From Actinomortierella ambigua (Eukaryota > Mortierellomycota > Mortierellomycetes > Mortierellales > Mortierellaceae), in contig JAAAJB010000130.1 in the NCBI GenBank assembly GCA_016098155.1, positions 1 through 64,000 of the forward strand: 64,000 nt of DNA. Reading direction: 5' to 3'. Each line of letters begins with the position of its first letter. Positions within the stretch are counted from its first letter, which is position 1. The position numbers were made by a program, and so were the translations under genes. Below the pieces are notes generated by a model. That model saw only the letters and a program-made list of their open reading frames with translations, did no database searches and had not been told where the DNA came from. This document shows positions 55,846 through 64,000 of this stretch, piece by piece.

Positions 55846-58743
55846 AGGCTCAGGCTCAAGCACAGGTACAAGCACAGGCACAGGCGCAGGCGCAAGCACA
55901 AGCACAAGCACAGGCACAGGCACAAGCGCAGGCTCAGCAGCTTCAAATGCAAGCGAGAATGCAGCAGCTTCAACAGCAACAGCATCAACATCAGCAACAG
56001 CAACAGCAACAGCAGCAGATGGCGGCAATAGCTGGAATGAACCCTCAGATGAGGCCGATGATGGGTGCAGCTGGACCGCGACCGATCATGATGCCAATGG
56101 GGGGTATGAGCGCTGCGGGGATCATACAGGCAACACCGCCGGGTATGCCACAACTACCAGCGGGAATGACACCTCAACACCAGTTTCAAGCGCGCCAGAT
56201 CCAGCAGTTGCAACAGCAGCGACTGCAGCAACAGCAACAGCTTCAAATGCAGCAACAACAGGGACCTCAAACAGTCTCTCACGCCTCGCCGTTAATGAGC
56301 GCACAGCAAACCTTACAACAACAACAACAACAACAACAACAGCAACAGCAACAGCAACAGCAGCAAGCGCAACAGCAAGCTATGGCTCAACAGCAGTTGT
56401 TGCAACAACAGTTTAACCATCAGCAGCAGTTGGCTCAAGGGACACCTCTGCCCCAGACACCGCAGGATCCATCACAGATGAAACACATGCCGAGTCCCGT
56501 TCCCCAGAGCAGTGTTCCGAATGGTATGCACACTGTCACTGGAGCCAATGTCGCCAGCGACCCGAATGTCCAAGGGAGTACTCCTCAACACGCTGCCTCT
56601 CCGACCAACCAAACGATCCGTGACCGAACCAACGCCATGCAAAGTCCCAGCGGGGCCGCAGGGAATACGACGACCACCGCCACCACCACCAACAACAACA
56701 GTAACAACAATAATGCAGGACTAGGATCACCCAATATGGCCAATCGAGCACGGGCAACACCCCAGCAGTATCACAACTTGCAGCGTCAAGAGACAGAGAA
56801 ACAACTGGCAATACTTCGGAGCCGACAGACACCGGACCATCAGAGGAGACTCCAACAGCAGCAGCAGGCCTCCCAGCAAGCATCTCAGCAACTGCTTGGG
56901 ACTAGTGATGTAAGTTTAGAAAGGTATTGTCGTTTATTAGTAGTATTATCCATTTTTCTTGGAATTGCTTTTGTGAATCACGACACGCAAAGCTCTTCAA
57001 AGAGATTCAGTCTTTTGTGTTGTAGAGGCACAGCGGTCTTTCTGCGTTGATGAGCTAACAATTTTGAACATTTTTTTTTCTGTTTTCAGGAGTATGTAGG
57101 GTCACCGAATGCAGGGTCGCAAGTAGGAACACCAGCTTCTATGATGTCGCCGATGAACACAAGCGGGATGGACCACATGATGGGGAATCCTGGCGGTAAT
57201 GCTGGCGTAGTAGGCACAGGCGGCAACGGCACATCGGATGAGCTAGGGAGGATTCAGAGTTTACTGACGGACAATGGCGAGCTCGACCATTTGGACGATA
57301 TGACGATGGAGTCATTTGGCAACGTGTCGTTATTGAGCCTTGGAGGCGGTGAAGGTATATAGGGATTTAGCATCCTCAAATATTATCTATGTTCTTTTTC
57401 ATGATTCCCCTCCTTCCTTGCTGATCGCTGACACCAATTCCCTCTCCCACCCTCCTCTCCCTCCCCTGCCTACCCTTTGTTCTGTCGCATAGATATCCAT
57501 ATGGCAGCACCAGATTCTCCAGTGCAAGCATTTGCGAGCCTGAGTGGGCATGGGATCAAGGTGACGACGTGTGCATTTTCGCACGATGGACGGTGGCTGG
57601 TCAGTGCGGGTATGGACAAGAAGATCATTGTATGGTCGGTGCTGGACAAGGAGATGAAGCATACGATCGAAGGACCGGACAGCCATACGGGTCAGATCAC
57701 GAATGCACGGTTCAGTAACGACGAGCGGCTGTTGATCGGCACAGCATCGCATGATACAACGGTCCGAATCTGGGACATGGGTCCACTGGCACGGGGCGCC
57801 TCGTCGACAGTGGGCTGTGTCCAGGTCCTGCGAGGGCACAAGACGAACGTGATGGCACTCGACTTTTGCCCGGCCATTGGAAGCACGCAATGCGTCTCGT
57901 TTGATGGCGATGGCGAGCTGCGGTTATGGGACTTTAGCACTGGTGTTTGCGAGAGATCGATCAAGATGGTAAGTCAAACAGAAAGAAAGAAAGAGAGAAC
58001 TCTTGGTCTTGGTTCCTGAGGCGAAGACATGCGCGAGAGATTACTCACAGCGAATATCTCTCCCCTTCAAAAAAAAATAGTCTCTTAAACCTGGGTTCTC
58101 AGCCAATCCTGTACGATACCACCCGCAGAATTCAAACATTGTTGCAGCAGCCATGGGTTCGACTCTCTACACTATCGCTATCAACGACCCATCAGCACAG
58201 GCGCGTACCATCACGACAACCCACGGGAAGAACATCTCCACGCTAGACTGGTCGGCCCAGGGCAACTTTTTGGTGACGGCATCGGTGGACCAAGTATGCG
58301 TATGGGACACGACGCACTGGAAGGTGGTCGCATCTCAAGCCTCTCAAAAGACGACAGGTTGCGCTTTCCTCAAGAGCATCCCTTCTTCGTCGTCGTCCTC
58401 AACGTCGTCGTCTACAGGGATGCAAGCATTCCAACATCACCCACATGGTCCACGGAACGGACGTCTGATTTATGGCGACTATGAGACAATATGGATCTGG
58501 AACTTCTTGGCGGCCGGATATCCCGAGAATGCACCGGTGGCGGTGCCACGAGCCCACCCAGGAGCAGCCGTAACCTCACTTGCTTGCGCACTGATTGACT
58601 TTGGTAGCGGCAGTGATGGTGGCGGCGGTAGTAGTAGTAGTAGTAACGGCGAGCTTGGTCTGGTGTTGGCGAGCGCGAGTGCTAGCAAGGAGGGCAATCT
58701 GAAGCTTTGGAAGGCGTCGTCGGCACTTGCGCTGGGCGTCTAA
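51450..58743 (+). CDS. LEUNIG-like transcriptional co-regulator: LUFS/LisH domain, Gln-rich middle, WD40 end
   Basis: I read seven exons, 51450-51505, 54129-54342, 54496-55125 (end uncertain), 55227-56909, 57090-57354, 57493-57968 and 58081-58743, giving about 1328 residues. Residues 12-88 are a LUFS domain as in plant LEUNIG, yeast Flo8 and SSBP proteins: WDNDRWIKN, LYIYDYCVKRGFHDVAAAF and APEGFLYEWFVVFWD. Residues 91 to about 860 are Gln-rich, with a Gln-Ala tract of about 50 residues near 483-537. From about 960 on, WD40 repeats match LEUNIG: TCAFSHDGRWLVSAGMDKKI, TASHDTTVRIWD, FDGDGELRLWD, VRYHPQNSNIVAA, VTASVDQVCVWD and a last LASASASKEGNLKLWK. LEUNIG recruits corepressors to DNA-bound factors. 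Exon 3 may end elsewhere; the CAA|GTACGG donor at 55126 is the best phase-consistent choice. Intron 1 is 2623 nt and intron 2 is GC-AG. Confidence 0.87.
51506..54128 (+). other. Long first intron of the LEUNIG-like gene
   Basis: It measures 2623 nt, with donor GTAGGT and acceptor GTCTAG. It is by far the longest intron in the window and splits the LUFS domain after its 19th codon. It is mostly simple sequence: an ACC/GGC-rich stretch at 51680-51735, TTTTC then TTGTC units at 52120-52205, GAA/AAG runs at 52207-52235 and 52725-52770, and GAG runs at 53157-53185. No coding frame inside was recognisable. Confidence 0.75.
52120..52205. repeat. TTTTC/TTGTC pentanucleotide tract in intron 1
   Basis: TTTTC-type units grade into five TTGTC units and then a TCAG. 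The tract is purely intronic. Confidence 0.85.
54343..54495 (+). other. GC-AG intron in the LEUNIG-like gene
   Basis: The donor reads GAG|GCAAGT, the textbook GC-AG form, and the acceptor is CACAG. Using it joins the end of the LUFS domain to the Gln-rich region in phase 0. The nearest GT donor, at 54347, would break the frame. Confidence 0.75.
55775..55937 (+). repeat. Hexanucleotide repeat coding a Gln-Ala tract
   Basis: This is an imperfect CAGGCA/CAAGCA hexamer array inside exon 4 that encodes about 25 alternating Gln-Ala pairs. Mixed CAA/CAG and GCA/GCG codons show that it is not a recent pure expansion. Confidence 0.9.
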
Positions 58744-59197
58744 TCTCTCTTTTTTTTGTTTTGTTTTGTTTGTTTTGTTGTAGTAGTCTTGAAACTTTCC
58801 TTTCAAATGTAGATCCTTTACCCCTCCCCTTCCTCCCTCTCCTCCTTATTTGCCAGCAAGAAAACAAAGAAAAAAAATTCCCAACCTTTCCTCGAACGAA
58901 CCCTCTTACGTCCAATGCTTCCCACCATTACTTGTACATTGAAAGGGGAAAGGGATAGAGAGCAATTAATATCAGACAACGTCGCAAGGGGCGAGGTGCA
59001 AGCATGCCTGGTGTTCAAGCTGCAGAGCAGCAGGGTACAGTCGTCACGCCCTGAATTCGGTATGTCAAAATGCTGCGCTGCGGCTAAGATGGCAGTATTT
59101 GCCCCAAGCCTATCAAACAAAACCTTTTTTTTTTTTGCTCATTGATTTAAATTGATCACCACCTTTTTCATTCCCTCATTCGATCCATCATCATACA
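58744..59197. other. Intergenic spacer, no gene seen
   Basis: T-rich 3' flank of the LEUNIG-like gene with TTTTG units, then the upstream region of the first F-box gene. A poly-T run lies near 59126-59137. Confidence 0.6.
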
Positions 59198-60814
59198 ATG
59201 CGGCACTTGACTGACCATCCGGACCTTCTTATCCTCATTGCTGCAAGGCTGGACAACCGTGCGCTTCTCAGCTGCGTGCAGGTTTCAAAGGCCTGGGCCA
59301 GTCATTTCGTGCCACTCCTGTGGCGCACATACAGACTCCGGCACCGGACCTTCCGCATGAAGATCGTCAAGGACGATGTCTGGCAGTGTTTCACAGACAC
59401 GAACCCTGTTCACGACAAGCGCCGCGAGTCTGCCAAGGAAGCCTTTGCCAAGAACGGTCATTGGATTCGCGAGTTGATGGTCGAGAATCCTGGCGGGGTG
59501 CGCTTTCTCGCGAGCCATTGCTCCAACCTGACCAAGCTCATCTGTCGGTTTCGCAGCCACGATGACATTTACTTTCAGGAACACAAGGAAGAGATTGCGA
59601 GCCAAGTGTGGGGGATGGTCGTGAGGAGCCCAAAGCTGCACACGCTTCGACTGGGTGCATCCAAGCAGGCGCACTTTCACGAGTTTTCTTGGCCGTTCTA
59701 TCCAGAGGACAAGGAGACCACCGCTCAGCAGCTTCTCTTCCTGCAGAATCTCCCTGCACTCCGGCATCTGAGTGTGGCGATGGACGACGAGGACTATGTC
59801 GAATTCTGTGAGCGGTTCCCTCGGCTGCTGGAAGCACGGTTTATTCTCCAGTCGCGCCGACCGATCCTTCATCCCTACAAGACCACCGGAGGAGGAATCG
59901 TCAAAGACGGTGACGGCAACAGTAAAGATGACCAGACAACGAGACAGGACGCCGAGGCAGTACAGCAGCGCTCATTAAAGAGGCTGGTGCTCGACGTCCA
60001 CGACAACCAATTTGATGCTCAGATGTTGCAGTGTGTGCTCCGACGATTCCCATGCCTTGAACGTCTCGAGTTTAATAGCCTGAGCCGCCTGAACCACGTA
60101 TCGGTCGATCTCAGTACGGATCCATATGCATGGTGGCCGTACAGTGATCGCGCGCATGACGAGCATGAGGTCATGCAGGATGGGCCCTCGCTGGCCATCG
60201 GCGACTCGCACAACCACGACGATGCGGTCGCAGAGTTGATCTCGGTACTGCCAGTGCCACTCAAGCAGTTGGATTGGTCGTTTTTGGGCGAGCGATCGAT
60301 CCAGACGCTTGTGGCCCATTCGAGCGAGACGCTGGAAGTGGTGACTGGAGGTGAGAGTATCGAGGCCGCTCATCATAACGATCCACCAGGGATGGTGGGC
60401 ATGTCGGTGACAGTCGGTAGACTGCTGGCGAGGTGCCCCAAGCTGACATGGGTTGATTGTTCGAGGTTGAAGGTCGACATCCAGTACCTGATGGACCATC
60501 CGTGGGTCTGCTGCGATAACCTTGAAGTGTTGAGGTGTACAATCGTTGGGATCCCAAAGATGTCGGCAGATGAAGAGGCCTTGCTCGAGGTCATGTCAAG
60601 GCGACAGAAACAGCTACAGAAACAGCGACAGAACCATGGAGTGTGGACGGAGGAAGAGCAACGCGTGCTAGAGAAGCGCGATCTCATTAATCGATATCTT
60701 CAAGCACTTCAGGACCAGCTTGCAAAGTGCCCTAAGCTGCGGCACAACTTTCACCACCTGTGGGAAAAGAAGAAATCAAAGGTTAGCTCGACGTTGGGAT
60801 GTTTGTCTCAATAG
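59198..60814 (+). CDS. F-box protein, tandem paralogue 1
   Basis: This is a single exon of 538 residues. Residues 5-50 are an F-box-like domain (PDLLILIAARLDNRALLSCV, then QVSKAWASHFVPLLWR), expected to bind Skp1 in an SCF ubiquitin ligase. The rest has leucine-rich-repeat-like rhythm: RELMVENPGGVRFLASHCSN, HTLRLGASKQAH, LQNLPALRHLSVAMDDEDY, EFCERFPRLLEARF and RCPKLTWVDCSRLKVDI. A polar Gly/Asp-rich loop lies near residues 230-250. The C-terminus has a Gln/Arg-rich helix. Large families of this type occur in Mortierella-like fungi. The target is unknown. It is followed at about 120 nt by a second copy. Confidence 0.85.
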   Translation: MRHLTDHPDLLILIAARLDNRALLSCVQVSKAWASHFVPLLWRTYRLRHRTFRMKIVKDDVWQCFTDTNPVHDKRRESAKEAFAKNGHWIRELMVENPGGVRFLASHCSNLTKLICRFRSHDDIYFQEHKEEIASQVWGMVVRSPKLHTLRLGASKQAHFHEFSWPFYPEDKETTAQQLLFLQNLPALRHLSVAMDDEDYVEFCERFPRLLEARFILQSRRPILHPYKTTGGGIVKDGDGNSKDDQTTRQDAEAVQQRSLKRLVLDVHDNQFDAQMLQCVLRRFPCLERLEFNSLSRLNHVSVDLSTDPYAWWPYSDRAHDEHEVMQDGPSLAIGDSHNHDDAVAELISVLPVPLKQLDWSFLGERSIQTLVAHSSETLEVVTGGESIEAAHHNDPPGMVGMSVTVGRLLARCPKLTWVDCSRLKVDIQYLMDHPWVCCDNLEVLRCTIVGIPKMSADEEALLEVMSRRQKQLQKQRQNHGVWTEEEQRVLEKRDLINRYLQALQDQLAKCPKLRHNFHHLWEKKKSKVSSTLGCLSQ

Positions 60815-60933
60815 TAATAAAGGTTGAGGAGTGTGTGTTGCATGATTGCGTCAAAATCCAAGTTTGTTGTTCTGGTCACCAACTTTTCAGCCAATTGCCA
60901 TTTCTCTCCTCATTCTGTCAAATTGCTTCACAT

Positions 60934-62475
60934 GATGGCTCGCGATGTGCTGACCATTCCGGACCTTGCGTTCCACATCACCCCGTACCTGCACAACTGC
61001 GAGCTCCTCAACTGCGTACTGGTTTCAAGGGCCTGGGCCAGCTACTTGTGCCAGTCCTTTGGCGCTCCATTGGACTCTGGCACCGCTCTTGGCGGTGTTT
61101 CATAAACCCGGGCCCTTATCATGACAAGCTTCGCAAGTCTGCCAGTGAGGCCTTTGCCAAGAATGGACAGTTCATTCGCGAGCTGACCGTCGAGGACCCT
61201 GGCGCTCTGCGATTCCTCGCCACCCATTGCTCCAACTTGATCGAGCTTCTCTGTTTCTTCCGTCGCATGGATGACGACTACATCCAGGAGCACAAACAAG
61301 AGATCTCGAGCCACTTGTGGGGGCTCGTCGAGAGAAGCCCTCGTTTGCACACGCTACGGCTTGGTGTTGCGCAGCAACTAGGCTATTATCATGGGTTATC
61401 TTGGCCATTCTATCCAGAGGACAAGGAGACGACGGCCCGGCAGCTTCTCCACCTGCAAAACCTACCCATGCTTCGGCATCTGAGTGTGGCGATGACTGAA
61501 GACGATTATTTTGAGTTCTGTGAAAGGTTCCCTCGGCTACTAGAGGCACGGTTCTATCTTCCATCTCGCCAATCGATCATCCATCCCTACAAGGCTACTG
61601 AAGGAGGAGAAAGAGGGGAAGGCGCAAAGGGCAACGACGGCAACAATGATGGTCAGATGACAAGACAAGGTGACCAGGCGGTACAGTACTCGCTGAAGAA
61701 GCTTGCGCTCGACATCGAAGACGGCCAGTTTGATGGTCAGGCGCTGCAATGTGTGTTCCGACGGTTCCCAAGGCTTGAATGTCTAGAGGTCTGCAGCCAA
61801 GCGAGGATGGACCTCGACCTCAGCATCGACAAAAGTGCTTGGTGGCCCTACAACGATGTTGCCAATGATAGTCACGAGCTTTCGCCCACTGTTGCTGTCT
61901 TGGAGGTCAGCCAGTATGTTCCTCGTGAGCGCGATTACAAGGTGGCAGGGTTGATTTCAGCACTACCTGTGCCACTCAAGCAGATGCATTGGAAATTCTT
62001 GAACGAACGAACGATCGAAGCGTTGGCAGTACACTCTAGCGAGACGCTGGAAGAAGTGTCGGGAGGGATAGTTGTCTCCAATATCGAAACCTACGATCAG
62101 CCAGAAGATGAGATGCAGAAGACTGTTGGTGTACTTCTGGCAAGGTGTCCTCAACTGAAGAGAGTGTTATGCCCGGAATTGGCGATCCATATCCGGTACC
62201 TGATGGAACACCCGTGGGTTTGTTGCGACAATCTGGAGGATTTGAGGAGCAGAGTTGTCGGGATTCCCAAGATGTCCAAAGAGGAGAAGTCTGTTCTCGA
62301 GGTCGTGTTGGATCGACAGAAGGAAGGACTTGAGTATGAAGAATTGACAGTAAACCAACAGCGTGTACTGGAGAAGCAAAACCTTGTTGATCGATGTCGC
62401 CAAGCACTAAAGGAGCAGCTAGCAAAGTGCCCAAAGCTTACCGAGCGCAGCGTTCGATGTCTGTTGGAAGAGTGA
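60934..62475 (+). pseudogene. F-box protein, tandem paralogue 2, frameshifted near 61044
   Basis: The start MMARDVLTIPDLAFHITPYL opens the F-box (LVSRAWASYL), then the frame shifts: a single base is missing near 61044, compared with GCTGCTTTGTGCC in paralogue 3. The original frame closes at 61105. The other frame continues cleanly from PVLWRSIGLWH to 62475 with HDKLRKSASEAFAKNGQF, HLQNLPMLRHLSVAMTEDDY and RCPQLKRVL. A further 30-nt in-frame deletion removes a piece after LWHRS. Apart from the shift, the 1.4-kb body is intact, which argues for a recent lesion or a base-calling error. Upstream non-coding sequence resembles that of paralogue 3. Confidence 0.72.
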
Positions 62476-62699
62476 AGTTGAGAACCGACTGGATACGAAT
62501 ACATCTGAACCAATCATAAGGGGAACCAATCCACCGATCGCTAAGCTTATCGCAACCACCATAAAGTCTGTGGGCGAGTCTTCGGATTGTTGGGTCTGAG
62601 ATTTCGTGAACATCACGTTTGGCGCAAGTCCCAAAACCTTATGTTGAATGCATTCCTCTCGCTGCATCAATTTGTCATTCCACTCATTATTCTGTCGAA

Positions 62700-64000
62700 A
62701 TGCCTCACATGAAGACCCACGATTTGGTGAACATCCCAGACCTTGCTTACCACATCGCGCCATACCTGGACAGGTGCACGCTTCATCGGTGCGTACAGGT
62801 TTCAAGGGCCTGGGCCAGCTGCTTTGTGCCAGTCCTTTGGCGCTCCATTAGCCTCTGGCACTGCTCTTTTCGAGTCAAGCGCGGCGAAATCGACATCTGG
62901 CAGTGTTTCACAGACACGAGCCCTTCTCATGACAAGCTTCGCAAGTCTGCCAGTGAAGCCTTTGCCAAGAATGGACAGTTCATTCGCGAGCTGACCGTTG
63001 AGAACCCTGGCGCTGTGCGATTCCTCGCGAGCCATTGCTCCAACCTGACCTGGCTGAACTGTCGCTTCCTCGGTACCGATGACAGCTACTTCCAGGAGCA
63101 TAAGGGGGACATCTCGAGCCAGTTGTGGGGGATGGTCGAGAGGAGCCCTCATCTGCGGACGCTTCGATTTGGTGTATCTAGTCGATTGTCTCATAGGAGC
63201 GAATACACATGGAACATTCCAGACGACATAGAGACAACGATGCAACAGCTTGTCTACCTTCAGAATCTATCTACCCTTCGGCATCTGAGTGTGTCGATGA
63301 GCGACGAGGACTATTTCGAATTCTGTGAGAGATTCCCTCGGCTACTGGAAGCACGGTTTCATATACGGTCTCCCCAGTCGATCCTCCATCCCTACAAGGA
63401 TACCAAGGGAAGGACTGCCAGGGGTGATGGCGACAACAACGCCAATGGTGACAAGTCAAGACGGGACGACATGACGGTGCAGCGGTCATTGACGACGCTT
63501 GTCCTTAATATCGATGACCCCGGATCGTACGCGCAGATGGTCCAATGTGTGTTCCGACGGTTCCCAAAGCTTGAACACTTTTTGGTCTACGATGAGTGTG
63601 GGGCGGGCCGCATATTCCTCGATCTCGGTACAGACCAACGTAATTGGAGGTGGCATGACCACTATGCTATCGACCGTGCTGGATTCGAATTCGCACCTGG
63701 TGGTCCCTCCTTGGAGGTTAATTGCCGGGTGGATTTCAGTCGCGGTGATGAAGTGGCGGAGCTTATTTCAGCCATACCTATGCCACTTAAGCAGATGATT
63801 TGGTTATACATCAATGAGAATGTGGTCGCGGCACTAGCAGCACACTCCAGCGAGACGCTGGAGGTCGTGAGGGGCCTTGGTATTACCAATAGTGGCGAGG
63901 ACGCCTACAGCCAACCTGAGGAGGAGATGGAGAAGACGGTCGGTGTTCTGCTAGCGAGGTGTCCCAAACTGAGGGAGGTCAGGTGTTCGAGGTTGGCGAT
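62700..64000 (+). CDS. F-box protein, tandem paralogue 3, cut by the window end
   Basis: An open frame of 433 codons runs to the last base. The F-box is IPDLAYHIAPYLDRCTLHRC with VQVSRAWASCFVPVLWRS. It then follows paralogues 1 and 2: DIWQCFTDTSPSHDKLRKSA, FIRELTVENPGAVRFLASHC, LQNLSTLRHLSVSMSDEDYF and RCPKLREVRCSRLA. The start is either 62700 or, by alignment with paralogue 2, the ATG at 62709. The region after the Gly/Asp loop (63400-63700) is the most divergent part of the family here. About 100 residues are missing beyond the window. Confidence 0.85.
   Translation, partial: MPHMKTHDLVNIPDLAYHIAPYLDRCTLHRCVQVSRAWASCFVPVLWRSISLWHCSFRVKRGEIDIWQCFTDTSPSHDKLRKSASEAFAKNGQFIRELTVENPGAVRFLASHCSNLTWLNCRFLGTDDSYFQEHKGDISSQLWGMVERSPHLRTLRFGVSSRLSHRSEYTWNIPDDIETTMQQLVYLQNLSTLRHLSVSMSDEDYFEFCERFPRLLEARFHIRSPQSILHPYKDTKGRTARGDGDNNANGDKSRRDDMTVQRSLTTLVLNIDDPGSYAQMVQCVFRRFPKLEHFLVYDECGAGRIFLDLGTDQRNWRWHDHYAIDRAGFEFAPGGPSLEVNCRVDFSRGDEVAELISAIPMPLKQMIWLYINENVVAALAAHSSETLEVVRGLGITNSGEDAYSQPEEEMEKTVGVLLARCPKLREVRCSRLA

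Noticed and set aside
1..64000. CRISPR array, prophage, bacterial operon or complete transposon
   Set aside because: The window is eukaryotic with spliced genes. No regularly spaced repeats, integrase, reverse transcriptase or transposase sequence was recognised.

Overview
This is nuclear DNA of a filamentous fungus. Genes carry short GT-AG introns, intergenic DNA is full of polypurine, polypyrimidine and homopolymer tracts, and there is a tandem family of F-box proteins. The F-box family, a Rab32-type GTPase and a LEUNIG-like corepressor together point to an early-diverging, Mortierella-like fungus. That placement is inference; no rRNA or mitochondrial marker is present. I found no tRNA, rRNA, CRISPR array or intact transposon. 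All intron boundaries were read by eye from splice signals, reading phase and recalled family sequence.

Layout. 600-7452 (-) encodes a THADA/Trm732-like tRNA-methylation partner. It is divergent from a very-long-chain enoyl-CoA reductase (Tsc13, 7748-9053 +). Ornithine aminotransferase follows (10552-12268 +), then a short MICOS/apolipoprotein-O-like protein (13211-13916 -). Next comes a ketohexokinase-like gene with no detectable 5' part (14091-14993 +), and a secreted BBE-type FAD oxidoreductase (15665-17215 -). About 7.1 kb (17216-24325) holds no recognisable gene.

24326-29876 carries a seven-transmembrane protein, a PMP47-type peroxisomal carrier and the ARPC5 subunit of Arp2/3, all on +. 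30508-40369 is a tandem array of four intact serine-hydrolase-like alpha/beta hydrolases (A-D). Promoter duplicates and gene relics lie between them. A 9-nt microexon is kept in A, B and D; in C it is fused to exon 1.

40995-50226 carries four genes: Rab32 (+), the eEF1A lysine methyltransferase Efm5 (-), mitochondrial tRNA 2-thiouridylase Mtu1 (+) and aminopeptidase P (-). Aminopeptidase P appears able to start at either of two ATGs, one giving a mitochondrial presequence. 51450-58743 is a LEUNIG-like co-regulator with an N-terminal LUFS/LisH domain, long Gln and Gln-Ala tracts, C-terminal WD40 repeats, a 2.6-kb first intron and a GC-AG second intron. 59198-64000 holds three tandem F-box genes; the middle one is frameshifted and the last runs off the window.

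Genes mostly sit in divergent or convergent pairs with short spacers (THADA/Tsc13, Efm5/Mtu1, Mtu1/aminopeptidase P). Two gene families, the serine hydrolases and the F-box proteins, are expanding in tandem. Three genes serve tRNA modification, translation-factor modification or mitochondrial tRNA (THADA, Efm5, Mtu1), but nothing in the layout suggests a biosynthetic cluster.
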